From assembly GCF_003710935.1 (NCBI RefSeq), contig NZ_RHHS01000012.1, forward strand, positions 1 through 64,000: a stretch of 64,000 nucleotides of DNA. Reading direction: 5' to 3'. Position numbers and translations under genes: made by a program. Shown here piece by piece: positions 26,697-36,076 of the stretch. The stretch's first letter is position 1; each line of letters starts with the position of its first letter. Under the pieces are notes generated by a model that ran no database searches, was not told the DNA's origin, and saw only the letters and a list, made by a program, of their open reading frames with translations. This DNA is from Brevibacillus gelatini (GTDB lineage Bacteria > Bacillota > Bacilli > Brevibacillales > Brevibacillaceae).

Positions 26697-26987
26697 CATA
26701 GGTAATTTTACCTATCTTTTCAACAAAGCTTGATAACTGACTTCCAGAATTTAATACTTGATTTTTGTATGCGAACTCCCACTTGTTGCATTGATTATGG
26801 ATTGCATGTCAAAACAAGTAAAAAACAGGGATTTAGTGCAATTGAATCATTTTGAAAAACGCCATTGATAGGGGCTTTTTTCACTATTACGATTTTGCTA
26901 TGATTGAATCATATTCAATGTCGAAAATACAGGAATTATAGGTAGTTTTGTGGAAATCAATTGACACATACTAGGGGAGGTGGTCAT
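26697..26987. promoter_or_regulatory. control region of the fla/che operon
   Basis: A 290-base A/T-rich gap with no gene. A candidate sigma-A-like promoter is TTGATA (26865-26870), 17-base spacer, TACGAT (26888-26893). The word ATTGAATCAT occurs at 26841 and again at 26903, the second as part of a perfect 7-bp inverted repeat. No clear sigma-D promoter of the TAAA/GCCGATAT type was seen. An isolated TTGACA at 26961 is too close to the gene to serve flgB. Confidence 0.5.
26903..26919. promoter_or_regulatory. inverted repeat, possible operator upstream of flgB
   Basis: ATTGAAT-CAT-ATTCAAT, two perfect 7-bp arms separated by three bases, lies ten bases beyond the putative -10 box of the fla/che operon, where a bound repressor would block transcription. 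The binding protein is unknown. Confidence 0.45.
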
Positions 26988-27401
26988 ATGCTGGAGAGCT
27001 ATCATCTGCAGGTCCTGGAGAGAGCGATGAATGCCGCGACACTGCGACAACGGACGATCGCCAACAATCTTGCCAACATCGATACCCCTCAATTCAAAAG
27101 TCAACAGGTAGTTTTTGAGGGTTACTTGCAGGAAGAACTCAATGGGAAAATAGGGAATGGGAAGCTTGCGGCATATCGGACCGATCAACGCCACATTCCG
27201 TTTGGCAATGCCGGAGGATTTGCAATGCCTCAAGTCATTTCCAATCCGAATAGCTACGTGCAGCACAGCGGCAATGATGTGGACCTGGAAACAGAGACAA
27301 CTGAGCTGGCGAAAACCCAGATTTGGTACAGCGGTTTAACACAGTTGACAGCCGGACACTTCCAGAAGCTGCACAATGTCATTCAAGGCGGAGGGAAATA
27401 A
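26988..27401 (+). CDS. flgB: flagellar basal-body rod protein FlgB
   Basis: A 137-residue proximal rod protein with the conserved rod/hook N-terminus (ATLRQRTIANNLANIDTPQFKSQQV). It is exported by the type III apparatus and polymerises above the MS ring. A long GGGGAGGTGG ribosome site precedes the ATG. It is the first gene of the fla/che operon, as in Bacillus. Confidence 0.95.
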   Translation: MLESYHLQVLERAMNAATLRQRTIANNLANIDTPQFKSQQVVFEGYLQEELNGKIGNGKLAAYRTDQRHIPFGNAGGFAMPQVISNPNSYVQHSGNDVDLETETTELAKTQIWYSGLTQLTAGHFQKLHNVIQGGGK

Positions 27402-27403
27402 CG

Positions 27404-27862
27404 ATGAGCTTGTTTCAAGGAATTAATACGAGTGCTTCTGCATTGACTGCCAACCGCCTGCGCCTGGATACGATCGCTTCCAATATTGCGAACGCAGAAA
27501 CGACACGCGCGAGCTTTGTCGATGGCAAGTGGCAGCCGTATCGTCGAAAAATGATCGAACTGTCGCCGCGTTCGAGTCAATCGTTCGACAGCTTTTTACA
27601 AGCTGCAGTGGGAACTGCTTCTGGCACAGGTGGAGAGCAAGGGGTAAGGGTGACGGCCATCAAGGAAGACATGACACCATTTAAACGCGTATACGACCCT
27701 TCTCATCCGGATGCGGATCAAGAGGGCTACTTGCTTTTGCCGAATGTCGATCCGATGAAGGAAATGGTCGACTTGATCTCGGCCTCACGATCCTATGAAG
27801 CCAACGTCACAGCTTTAAACGCGAGCAAAGCGATGATGCTGAAAGCATTGGAAATCAAATAA
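27404..27862 (+). CDS. flgC: flagellar basal-body rod protein FlgC
   Basis: A 152-residue rod protein. The N-terminus has the INTSASALTANRLRLDTIASNIANAETT rod signature in its first 35 residues; the C-terminus DLISASRSYEANVTALNASKAM is the matching helix. GGAGGG precedes the ATG at 27404, two bases after flgB; a longer in-frame reading from 27323 lies inside flgB and is rejected. Confidence 0.95.
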   Translation: MSLFQGINTSASALTANRLRLDTIASNIANAETTRASFVDGKWQPYRRKMIELSPRSSQSFDSFLQAAVGTASGTGGEQGVRVTAIKEDMTPFKRVYDPSHPDADQEGYLLLPNVDPMKEMVDLISASRSYEANVTALNASKAMMLKALEIK

Positions 27863-27881
27863 AGCGGGTGAACATTAAAAG

Positions 27882-28181
27882 ATGGACATAAACGCACTTT
27901 CCCAGACGGCTTCGGTCCGGACACCTGTCGCAAACAAACTGCCTACACCTGCTGAAGTGACCAAGGATTTTACGTCGTTTTTGACGGACGCGCTTAACCA
28001 GGTGAACCAGGCTCAGGTAGAATCTGCAAATCTCGCAGATCGATTCGCCGCCGGAGAAATTACGGATTTGCATCAAGTGACTGTTGCCGGGCAAAAAGCT
28101 TCCGTAATGCTGCAAATGACCTTGCAAGTCCGGAATAAAATGATCGAGTCCTACCAAGAAATCATGCGAATGCAGATTTGA
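27882..28181 (+). CDS. fliE: flagellar hook-basal body protein FliE
   Basis: A 99-residue protein that joins the MS ring to the rod and is needed for rod export. The conserved C-terminal half DLHQVTVAGQKASVMLQMTLQVRNKMIESYQEIMRMQI is present across residues 62-99. Normal length and position between flgC and fliF. Confidence 0.93.
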   Translation: MDINALSQTASVRTPVANKLPTPAEVTKDFTSFLTDALNQVNQAQVESANLADRFAAGEITDLHQVTVAGQKASVMLQMTLQVRNKMIESYQEIMRMQI

Positions 28182-28210
28182 GTGTTGTTTGATCCAGTGA
28201 GAGGTGAAAC

Positions 28211-29800
28211 ATGAACGAACGTTTAGCTTTATACAGAGACCAGCTTGCGTCAAAATGGAACCAGTTTTCCAAGAAACAAAAATGGATGATTGCCGGAATC
28301 TCGGTTTTTCTGCTAATTTCGCTGGGCTTATACATATACATCGCTTCTCAGCCGGTTTACAAGCCACTCTACGATCAGAGACTGAGCGAGCAAGAAATCG
28401 GCGCAATTAAAAAAGAACTGGATGCCCAGCAAATTCCGTACCGGATTACCGGAAATGGCACAAGCATTGAAGTACCGGAAAAAATGGCGCAGGATGTCAT
28501 CGTCGATCTGGCCGCACAAGGGATTCCCAGCCAGGCGGGCATCAACACCGAAATCTTTTCCAATACGCTTGGTGTGACGGACAGACAATTCGATGTAATG
28601 AAAAAAGAAGCATTGCAACAGGAACTGCGCAAAATGCTGGAGCGGGTGAAAGGCGTACGCTCGGCACAAGTAATGATTACACTGCCGCAGGAAAGTGTTT
28701 GGGTGACAGAGACTCCTGATACAGCAACAGCTTCGGTCATCGTCGAGGTGGAACCGGGTACGACGCTGGATCAGAAGCAGATTAACTCGCTGTATCTGCT
28801 CGTTTCCCGAAGCGTTCCGAAATTGCCGATGGACGCCATCGCAATTAGCGACCAATACTCGAATCCGCTGGAACGAGCTGAAGGCAGTGAAGCAGAAGGC
28901 ACTTTGAGCAGCTTCAAGGAACAAGAAGCGATCAAGGCTGAGGTTGAAAAGAAGATTCAACAAAATCTGTACAACTTGCTTGGTACGATCATGGGCCGAG
29001 ACAAAGTCATTGTTCACGCTTTTATCAAAATGAACTTTGATAAGGAAAATCGCGTGGAAAATCTCGTAGAGGCACCTGACAAAGAGAACAATGAAGGACT
29101 TATCATCTCGTCTCAAAAATTATCAAAAGCATTCTCGGGTCAAGGTCAACCGCCAGGAGGAGGCGTCGCTGGAACAGGAGCGAGTGCAGTCCCCAACTAT
29201 CCGGGGAACAATCCTCAAGGCAGCAACAGTCAGTACGAAGAGATCAATGACACGATTAACCGTGAAGTCAATCGAATCACACGAAATGTGACACTAAGCC
29301 CGTACAAAATCGAAGACTTGACGATCAACGTAGGGGTGGAACCGCCAGACGGTGGCCAGTTGGATGCTGCCACAATCGAAGGCATCAAGCAGGTACTGCG
29401 CAATGTCGTCCGTGTGACACTGAGCGACAAGGCGATGGATTTGACCGATGATGAACTGGACAAGCACATTTACGTTCTTCCACGTCAATTCTCTGGCAAA
29501 GTGGCTGTCGATGATACCGGCGCACTCAGCCCGGCCCTATTGTGGACGGTTGGTGGTATTGCCGTACTTGCTCTCGCCGCTGTAGCCTTCCTCATCATCC
29601 GCAGACGCAATCAGGCGAAGCTGGAACAGGAAGAAGAGATGTCAGACTTGCTGGCGCCAAGCCAACCTCTTGAAATCCCTGACTTGATCTATCAGGAAGA
29701 TGGCGACCAGGTCGTGGTCAGAAAACAGCTTGAAAAATTGGCGCGAAGCAAGCCGGATGAATTTGTTGTTCTGCTTCGTACTTGGCTAGCAGAAGATTAA
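28211..29800 (+). CDS. fliF: flagellar MS-ring protein FliF
   Basis: A 529-residue membrane protein building the MS ring. Two membrane helices (about residues 25-45 and 440-465) flank a periplasm-facing region with YscJ-like ring-building folds; a Gly/Pro/Asn-rich linker lies near residues 310-335. The cytoplasmic C-terminus (QLEKLARSKPDEFVVLLRTWL) binds FliG. Its stop is 12 bases before the fliG start. Confidence 0.96.
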   Translation: MNERLALYRDQLASKWNQFSKKQKWMIAGISVFLLISLGLYIYIASQPVYKPLYDQRLSEQEIGAIKKELDAQQIPYRITGNGTSIEVPEKMAQDVIVDLAAQGIPSQAGINTEIFSNTLGVTDRQFDVMKKEALQQELRKMLERVKGVRSAQVMITLPQESVWVTETPDTATASVIVEVEPGTTLDQKQINSLYLLVSRSVPKLPMDAIAISDQYSNPLERAEGSEAEGTLSSFKEQEAIKAEVEKKIQQNLYNLLGTIMGRDKVIVHAFIKMNFDKENRVENLVEAPDKENNEGLIISSQKLSKAFSGQGQPPGGGVAGTGASAVPNYPGNNPQGSNSQYEEINDTINREVNRITRNVTLSPYKIEDLTINVGVEPPDGGQLDAATIEGIKQVLRNVVRVTLSDKAMDLTDDELDKHIYVLPRQFSGKVAVDDTGALSPALLWTVGGIAVLALAAVAFLIIRRRNQAKLEQEEEMSDLLAPSQPLEIPDLIYQEDGDQVVVRKQLEKLARSKPDEFVVLLRTWLAED

Positions 29801-29812
29801 GGAGTGAAAGAT

Positions 29813-30826
29813 ATGGCTCGCGGCGCTAAAGAGTTGTCTGGAAGACAGAAGGCTGCTATCCTCCTCATCTCACTAGGGCCGGAAATCTCTGCCCAGGTGT
29901 TCAAGCATTTGCGTGAAGATGAGATCGAGCAACTCACATTGGAGATTGCCAATGTGCGAAAAGTGGATGGCGATGAAAAAGATAAAATTTTAGCTGAATT
30001 TCACCAAATTGCAGTAGCGAAAGAAGTCATTTCCCAAGGCGGCATCACGTACGCAAAAGAAATTTTGCAAAAAGCGCTGGGTGAGACGAAAGCGATGGAT
30101 ATTATCAATCGCTTGACGGCTAACCTGCAAGTACGGCCGTTTGATTTTGCCAGAAAGGCAGATCCTGGCCAAATTTTGAACTTTATCCAAAACGAGCATC
30201 CGCAAACGATTGCGCTGGTGCTTTCTTATCTCGAACCGCAGCAGGCTGCGATGATTTTATCGTCTCTGCCGCAAGAGCGCCAGGCTGAGGTGGCGAAGCG
30301 AATTGCGACGATGGACAGCACTTCGCCGGAAGTGATTGCCCAGGTGGAGCAAGTTCTCGAACAAAAGCTCTCGGCAACGGTGACACAGGACTATACGCAA
30401 GCTGGCGGGATCGAAGCAATCGTGGCAGTTCTCAATGGTGTCGATCGTGGAACGGAGCGTACCATTCTGGATTCTCTCGAAATTCAGGATCCCGAATTGG
30501 CCGAAGAAATCAAGAAACGCATGTTTGTATTCGAAGACATCGCCACACTGGACAACCGTTCCATTCAGCGCGTTATCCGCGACGTGGAAAATACGGATCT
30601 GCAGCTTGCTCTCAAAGTGTCCAGCGAAGAAGTTCGCGAAGTTATTTTCCGCAACATGTCCAAACGGATGGCGGACACCTTCAAGGAAGAAATGGAATTT
30701 ATGGGACCAGTTCGCCTGCGCGACGTAGAAGAAGCGCAATCTCGTATCGTTGCGATTATCCGTCGCTTGGAGGAAGCTGGTGAGATCATCATCGCCCGCG
30801 GTGGAGGAGATGATATCATTGTCTAG
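29813..30826 (+). CDS. fliG: flagellar motor switch protein FliG
   Basis: A 337-residue rotor protein that couples stator force to rotation. The N domain binds FliF, the middle domain has the NEHPQTIALVLSYL and EHPQ-type motif, and the C domain bears the charged torque helix (DVENTDLQLALKVSSEEVREVIF). GGAG at 29801-29804 suits the ATG at 29813; a GTG at 29804 overlaps the ribosome site. The end overlaps the start of fliH. Confidence 0.96.
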   Translation: MARGAKELSGRQKAAILLISLGPEISAQVFKHLREDEIEQLTLEIANVRKVDGDEKDKILAEFHQIAVAKEVISQGGITYAKEILQKALGETKAMDIINRLTANLQVRPFDFARKADPGQILNFIQNEHPQTIALVLSYLEPQQAAMILSSLPQERQAEVAKRIATMDSTSPEVIAQVEQVLEQKLSATVTQDYTQAGGIEAIVAVLNGVDRGTERTILDSLEIQDPELAEEIKKRMFVFEDIATLDNRSIQRVIRDVENTDLQLALKVSSEEVREVIFRNMSKRMADTFKEEMEFMGPVRLRDVEEAQSRIVAIIRRLEEAGEIIIARGGGDDIIV

Positions 30827-31628
30827 GATCATTAAGGTGGCGAATTATCGGCCTTCCCAGGACTCTGTCCTGCTCTCGGTAACGCCTGCACCACATAAGA
30901 CGGAAAATGATCCCGAAAGGTTGCAAAAAAATCTACAAATTTTACAACAAGCTGAAATCGAAGCAAAAACGATCCTTGCAGACGCAGAAGAAACCGCGCA
31001 AGCCATTCTTCAAAAAGCCACGGAGCAGGCCGGGCAGCTAAAGCAGGAAGCCTCATTGGAGATCCAGCAATGGTGGGAGCAGAAACAGCAGGAGGCTTCG
31101 CGGTTATTTACCGAGACGGAGGAACAAGCTCTTGCCGAAGGCCACGAAAAAGGCTTTGCGGAAGGCAAGCGGTTAGCGTACGAGGAAGAAACACAAGCCA
31201 TTTCCAAGGCGCGGGCGATCCTGGAGGAGGCATACAGCAGCAAACAGCAGATCATTGCGGAAGCAGAGCCGTTTCTGGTGGAACTGGCTCTGGAAATCGC
31301 CCGAAAAATTATCGGACAGGAATTGCAGCAAAATCCGGAGCAGGTGCTGGAAATCGCCAAAAAAGCACTGCGACGCTCGCGGGTTCATGGCGAGATCACG
31401 ATTTGTGTTCATCACAACTACTTCAATTACGTCTCCGAGCATCGCGCCCAATTGCTGGCGCTCTTGGAAGGACAGGCGGAGCTTTCCATCTATCCGGACT
31501 ACACGATTTCAGATGGCGGATGTGTCATTCGTACACAGCTCGGAAGCGTGGACGCGCGGGTGGATACACAACTGGAAGAGATCAAACAAGCATTGCTTGC
31601 GATTGCCGGAGGAAGTGAGTCCCCATGA
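30819..31628 (+). CDS. fliH: flagellar assembly protein FliH
   Basis: A 269-residue export-stator protein that holds the ATPase FliI. The N-terminus (SRIIKVANYRPSQDS) is followed by a long Glu/Gln/Ala-rich coiled coil (about residues 35-150) and a V/A-ATPase E-subunit-like C domain (ALEIARKIIGQEL). Start choice: GGAGGAG at 30803-30809 abuts an ATG at 30810 and is nine bases from TTG 30819, so TTG is preferred; both are in frame. The gene overlaps fliG by a few bases and fliI by ATGA. Confidence 0.88.
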   Translation: MSRIIKVANYRPSQDSVLLSVTPAPHKTENDPERLQKNLQILQQAEIEAKTILADAEETAQAILQKATEQAGQLKQEASLEIQQWWEQKQQEASRLFTETEEQALAEGHEKGFAEGKRLAYEEETQAISKARAILEEAYSSKQQIIAEAEPFLVELALEIARKIIGQELQQNPEQVLEIAKKALRRSRVHGEITICVHHNYFNYVSEHRAQLLALLEGQAELSIYPDYTISDGGCVIRTQLGSVDARVDTQLEEIKQALLAIAGGSESP

Positions 31629-32944
31629 GCATCCTGGACATATCCAAGTACAGACAGGCGCTGCAAGAGCTCGATCCGCTGCGCGTAAACGGGAAAGTGA
31701 CACAGGTGGTCGGCCTGACCATCGAGTCGCAAGGACCTGAAGTGAAGCTCGGCGAGATTTGCCATCTGTACCCGACGAACAGCAAAGAGCCGATTATCGC
31801 GGAAGTGGTTGGCTTTCGCGAAAATAAAGTGCTGCTGATGCCGCTTGGCGAGCTGACGGCCATCGGGCCAGGCTGCGATGTTGTAGCGACGGGACGATCG
31901 CTGGAAGTCAAGGTTGGACCGGAAATACTCGGTTCGGTGCTGGATGGACTGGGCAGACCGTACCAGGGAACGCTTCCACCCGGACTGACTTCCTATCCGA
32001 CGAACAACCTGCCGCCCAATCCGATTCTGCGCCCGCGCATCAAGGAGCCGCTCAGCGTAGGTGTTCGTGCCATAGACGGTCTTTTGACCGTAGGAAAAGG
32101 GCAGCGTGTCGGCATCTTCGCCGGATCAGGGGTAGGGAAAAGTACCTTGATGGGCATGATCGCCCGCAATACGACGGCGGACATTAACGTCATCGGACTG
32201 ATCGGGGAGCGCGGACGTGAAGTAATGGAGTTTATCGAACGCGATCTGGGGGAAGAAGGTCTAAAGAGATCTGTCGTCGTCGTAGCCACTTCAGACCAGC
32301 CAGCCATGATCCGCATCAAGGGAGCCTTGATTGCGACCTCGATCGCCGAATATTTCCGTGATCGCGGCTTGAATGTGATGCTCATGATGGATTCGGTGAC
32401 ACGTTTTGCCATGGCGCAGCGGGAAGTAGGACTGGCCATCGGAGAGCCTCCGGCCACACGCGGCTACACTCCGTCTGTGTTCGCCATGATGCCGAAGCTG
32501 ATGGAGCGGGCAGGAACGGCCGATAAAGGCAGCATCACAGCGTTTTACACGGTGCTCGTCGACTCGGATGACATGAACGACCCGATTGCGGATACAGCGC
32601 GGGGGATTTTGGACGGGCATATTGTTCTCGACCGAAAAATCGCGCAAAAAGGCCACTTTCCTGCCATTGATGTGATGGCCAGCGTCAGCCGCGTCATGTC
32701 GGAAATTGTCTCGGACGAGCACAGTGAGGCAGCCAGACAGTTGAAAAAGCATCTGGCGACGTTTCGTGAAGCGGAAGACTTGATTAACATTGGAGCGTAC
32801 AAGCCTGGGACCAACCGCGATATTGATGCGGCGATTCGATACAAGGATGTCATTTCCGAATTTACGGCCCAGGGCACACATGAACCTTCGACACTTCAAA
32901 GCGCAATCAAGGCACTTTTAGCCCATTTCGGAGGAGTGAACTAG
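31625..32944 (+). CDS. fliI: flagellum-specific ATPase FliI
   Basis: A 439-residue F1-beta-like ATPase that drives flagellar protein export. Walker A is GIFAGSGVGKSTLMG, Walker B VMLMMDSVTRFAMAQREVGL, and the family ERGREVMEF and GSITAFYTVLVDSDDMNDPIADT are present. It overlaps the fliH stop by four bases (ATGA), so the stator and ATPase are translated together. Confidence 0.97.
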   Translation: MSILDISKYRQALQELDPLRVNGKVTQVVGLTIESQGPEVKLGEICHLYPTNSKEPIIAEVVGFRENKVLLMPLGELTAIGPGCDVVATGRSLEVKVGPEILGSVLDGLGRPYQGTLPPGLTSYPTNNLPPNPILRPRIKEPLSVGVRAIDGLLTVGKGQRVGIFAGSGVGKSTLMGMIARNTTADINVIGLIGERGREVMEFIERDLGEEGLKRSVVVVATSDQPAMIRIKGALIATSIAEYFRDRGLNVMLMMDSVTRFAMAQREVGLAIGEPPATRGYTPSVFAMMPKLMERAGTADKGSITAFYTVLVDSDDMNDPIADTARGILDGHIVLDRKIAQKGHFPAIDVMASVSRVMSEIVSDEHSEAARQLKKHLATFREAEDLINIGAYKPGTNRDIDAAIRYKDVISEFTAQGTHEPSTLQSAIKALLAHFGGVN

Positions 32945-32945
32945 A

Positions 32946-33392
32946 TTGAAAGTGTTTCGGTTTCATCTCCAAAAAGTTCTGGATCTGAAGGAAAAAGAAA
33001 AAGAGCAGGCAGAGTGGGCATTTGGGAAATCAGTTCAACGCAAAAACGAAGAAGAGTGGAAACTCGTGCGATTGACTGAGCAGCATGACGAGGCGACCCA
33101 TATGCTTGCGGAAGCGCAGAGGAAGACGTGCAGTGCAGCACAGCTTATCTCCATCGCGCAGTACCAGCAATCGGTAGCTCGTTCCATCACCCGGCAGCAA
33201 CGAACGGTGCGCGGGTGCGAGCAGGACGTGGAACGCTGTCAGTCCCATTTGACCGAGAGAATGAAAGAGTCCCAGCTCTGGCAACGACTGCGGGAAAAAT
33301 CTCTCCATCAATTTCTCGACGAGCAGAGACAGCGTGAACAAAAAGAATTGGATGAGATCGGCACGCAGCTCTATCTTCGCCGCAGCAACTAA
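32946..33392 (+). CDS. fliJ: flagellar export protein FliJ
   Basis: A 148-residue, almost wholly coiled-coil protein beginning MKVFRFHLQKVLDLKEKEKEQ. It fits into the FliI hexamer like the gamma subunit of F1 and contacts FlhA. The start is TTG at 32946 with GGAGGAG just upstream, one base after the fliI stop. Low sequence identity is normal for FliJ; position and start are diagnostic. Confidence 0.9.
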   Translation: MKVFRFHLQKVLDLKEKEKEQAEWAFGKSVQRKNEEEWKLVRLTEQHDEATHMLAEAQRKTCSAAQLISIAQYQQSVARSITRQQRTVRGCEQDVERCQSHLTERMKESQLWQRLREKSLHQFLDEQRQREQKELDEIGTQLYLRRSN

Positions 33393-33404
33393 GGGAGGTA
33401 CCAG

Positions 33405-34316
33405 ATGGAAGAAATCCAAGAAGAACGGGAATACGGCAGGTGGGAATGGTTCTTTTACATGATCGTCATTCCGGCACTGTTTGCCAGCCTCCTTGGCGGC
33501 GTTCTCCTGAGCTTGCTCGGAGTGAACGTGCTAGGGAATGTTCTCCACTGGGCGAACTCCATACCGTATGTGGAAAAGCTCGTTCCGGACGAATACGACT
33601 TGGTGTCCGATGCGGAAAAGGAAGAGCTAGACAAGGAGAAGCAAGTGGCGGCTTTGCAGCAGGATCAGGCGAAAAACCAGCAACAAATTTCCGCGCTGAA
33701 AGAAGAAGCCGCGAAAAAAGACGCCACGATTCAAGCACTGCAAAAGCAGGTGCAAGATTTGAACAAGCTCATGGAGAAACAAAGGGCCACCGAAGAGGAG
33801 CGGCAAAAACAGTTTGCTGACCTTGCCAAAGTGTACACGACCATGTCAGCGAAAAATGCAGCAGCTATCATCGAAAATCTTAGTCTGGAAGAGTCTGTCA
33901 CGGTCATGACCAAAATGAAGCCCAATGAGCGCGCGGATATTTTGGCCAAAATGGACCCGAAAAAGGCTGCAGACATTTCCATCCTGCTAAAAGATTCTGT
34001 TGTAAACAAGAACGACGACATTGCCGCCTTGCAAGAGCGGGTGCAAGTGCTGACAAAGGCTCTCAGCGAAACGCGCAGCGGCGCTTCCGCAGGCGCATCC
34101 GATCAGACGCTGAGCGATACGTTCGCGCAGATGCCGGCAGAAGATTCTGCTGCTGTCATTCGCTCGCTCATGACCACAAACAAGAGCAGAGCGTTGGAAC
34201 TGTTAAAAGGAATGCCTGCAGACAAGCGGGCACAAACACTCTCTGCGATCGCCAAGGTAGACAAAAAAGAAAAGGACAACATGGCGGCACGCATCACAGA
34301 AGAGTTGCTTCGATAG
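33405..34316 (+). CDS. YlxF/MotE-like flagellar protein (MgtE-N domain)
   Basis: A 303-residue protein with one N-terminal membrane helix (about residues 15-40), a long coiled coil (about 65-135) and two copies of MgtE-N-like helical repeats (TMSAKNAAAIIENLSLEES and FAQMPAEDSAAVIRSLMTTN regions). It is the counterpart of YlxF of Bacillus, placed between fliJ and fliK; related MotE acts in export chaperoning or stator support. AAGGGAGG precedes the ATG. Confidence 0.82.
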   Translation: MEEIQEEREYGRWEWFFYMIVIPALFASLLGGVLLSLLGVNVLGNVLHWANSIPYVEKLVPDEYDLVSDAEKEELDKEKQVAALQQDQAKNQQQISALKEEAAKKDATIQALQKQVQDLNKLMEKQRATEEERQKQFADLAKVYTTMSAKNAAAIIENLSLEESVTVMTKMKPNERADILAKMDPKKAADISILLKDSVVNKNDDIAALQERVQVLTKALSETRSGASAGASDQTLSDTFAQMPAEDSAAVIRSLMTTNKSRALELLKGMPADKRAQTLSAIAKVDKKEKDNMAARITEELLR

Positions 34317-34379
34317 CAAAAACATTGCTTTTTGTTGTCGTTTGAATAAGCAACAAACCAAAACGAGGAGGTGAACGAG

Positions 34380-35615
34380 ATGAATGTAGCCAATCTGACT
34401 CCGCCGGTAGGATCAGCCGGGAGTGTCACAGTTGCCGGTGTTGCCACAGGCAATGGAGAAGTTGGCTTGGGGCAGATGTTTTCCATGCAAATGCTGCAAG
34501 CTTTTGAATCGATACTCGATTCCAAAGGTGCAGAAGCAGCTCCGGAAGGTTTGTCGCCGGAAGACCAGAAATTGCTGGATGAACTGATGGCGCTGATCGC
34601 TCAGTTGCTTGCTGCAGGACAGCAAGGAAACGAAGAGCTGAATGTGCAGGCAGAAGAAAAGGCAGCAGCGGTAGAGCAGTTTTTGGGAAAATGGTCTGGA
34701 CAAGGCCTGGAACTTCCTGCGCAGGCCGGAGTGGATCTGAAACAACTTCTGTCCAAGCTTTCGCAAAAGGAAGCCACTTCGGAAGAGCTGAACAAGCTGG
34801 CTGCACTTCTCGAAGCACTGAAAAACCAAAAAGGGAATGAAAGCAAGGCGAAGCCTGGCGTACCGCACTTGCGCTCCGAAACGCTCCCTCAGCTTGGCGA
34901 TACGCAGCAGGAAGCGTTCAAGACGATTTCGCCTTTGCGCATGAATGCTGGCCTTGCTGCCTACAAGCTGGAAGCGGGAGTATCGTCCCGACCAATGCTT
35001 TCAGGCAGTCTGGTGAATCAGGAAGGAAATTCCGAAGAATCCCTGCTGACGACAGCCAATCAGAATCCGCTTGTCACCCAGCAAGCGCCCGAGACGCAAA
35101 GCGTCGCAAGTTTTCAGCAGCCAACCAGACAGACGCACCACGTGAACGCAAACCAATTGCCACAGCAGATCACACAGCTTTTTGTTTCCAAGCTGCAACT
35201 CAGCGGGCAAAATGGCGTGCATGAAGCCAAACTCATTTTGCATCCGCAGTCACTTGGACAGATCGACGTGACGATTACCTCGCGCAACGGAGTGATTACC
35301 GCTCAGTTCCATGCGGAAACACAAGCCGGAAAAGACTTGCTCGACAACCAGCTTTCACAATTGCGGATGGCCTTGACACAGCAAGGATTGCAGGTTGATC
35401 GCCTGGAGGTCAATCAGCAGCAGCAGGACAACACGTTCAGCTTCCAGCAGCAGCGTGAGCAAGCCGGACAACAGCGAGAAAATCAGCAGCAACAAGAGAA
35501 ACAAAACGAACAGCAAGAGTTTGTGTTTGAGGAGCTCATAGACAGCAGCGAAACAAGCGAGTCGCTGTGGAATCGATTGCGGGAATCAGCCCGCGGACTG
35601 GATGATCTCGTCTAG
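34380..35615 (+). CDS. fliK: flagellar hook-length control protein FliK
   Basis: A 411-residue secreted ruler. The Flg_hook C domain (about residues 285-370) has LHPQSLGQIDVTITSRNGVI and DLLDNQLSQLRMALTQQGLQV, which switches FlhB specificity. The centre is low-complexity Gln/Ala/Glu. The tail after residue 360 is very Gln-rich. AGGAGGTG at 34367-34373 supports ATG 34380; the GTG at 34371 is inside the ribosome site. Confidence 0.9.
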   Translation: MNVANLTPPVGSAGSVTVAGVATGNGEVGLGQMFSMQMLQAFESILDSKGAEAAPEGLSPEDQKLLDELMALIAQLLAAGQQGNEELNVQAEEKAAAVEQFLGKWSGQGLELPAQAGVDLKQLLSKLSQKEATSEELNKLAALLEALKNQKGNESKAKPGVPHLRSETLPQLGDTQQEAFKTISPLRMNAGLAAYKLEAGVSSRPMLSGSLVNQEGNSEESLLTTANQNPLVTQQAPETQSVASFQQPTRQTHHVNANQLPQQITQLFVSKLQLSGQNGVHEAKLILHPQSLGQIDVTITSRNGVITAQFHAETQAGKDLLDNQLSQLRMALTQQGLQVDRLEVNQQQQDNTFSFQQQREQAGQQRENQQQQEKQNEQQEFVFEELIDSSETSESLWNRLRESARGLDDLV

Positions 35616-35639
35616 GAATGGAATGAAGGAGGAAGCAGC

Positions 35640-36035
35640 ATGAACCATTTTCGTGTCGCGCAGCCTTATTTTCCTCCGAAGCCGAACCACGTCACCAAAG
35701 TGGCTGCCCAGACAGCGCCGGGAGCCAGCAAAACATTCCAGCAATATTTGACGGAGTCGACAGCGCTCGCTTCCAAAGCACAGCCACTTTCGTTCAGTCA
35801 GCATGCCATGAACCGCTTGCAGCAACGTGGAATCACGCTTGGAGGACACCAACTGGAACGTTTGGAGTCAGCGGTTCAAAAGGCAGCCTCCAAAGGGGCC
35901 AGAGAATCCCTCATTATTATGGATAACGTGGCTTATGTCGTGAGCATCGTAAATCGGAAAATTATTACCGCTGTGGACGATGGCAGTATGAAGGACAATG
36001 TATTTACCAACATAGACAGCGCCATCTTCGTCTAA
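35640..36035 (+). CDS. flagellar operon protein (TIGR02530-type)
   Basis: A 131-residue protein of the flagellar operon family found between hook genes in Gram-positive bacteria. The conserved core is PLSFSQHAMNRLQQRGI with RESLIIMDNVAYVVSIVNRKIITAVD. It is probably a hook-assembly accessory. In Bacillus the hook-cap gene flgD lies between fliK and flgE; here this gene alone occupies that place. Confidence 0.82.
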   Translation: MNHFRVAQPYFPPKPNHVTKVAAQTAPGASKTFQQYLTESTALASKAQPLSFSQHAMNRLQQRGITLGGHQLERLESAVQKAASKGARESLIIMDNVAYVVSIVNRKIITAVDDGSMKDNVFTNIDSAIFV

Positions 36036-36050
36036 ATGGCCTGTATGCAC

Positions 36051-36076
36051 GGGCTGGCCCTCCCCGGAGGAAGCCC
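36051..36076 (+). other. GC-rich stem-loop before flgE
   Basis: GGGCT pairs with AGCCC and inner CCTCC pairs with GGAGG around a CC loop, in the 102-base gap before the hook gene. There is no T-run, so it is not a standard terminator; it may be an mRNA-processing or stability element. Confidence 0.4.

Noticed and set aside
26961-26966. TTGACA as the -35 box of flgB
   Set aside because: It lies about 20 bases before the start codon, leaving no room for a -10 box and leader.
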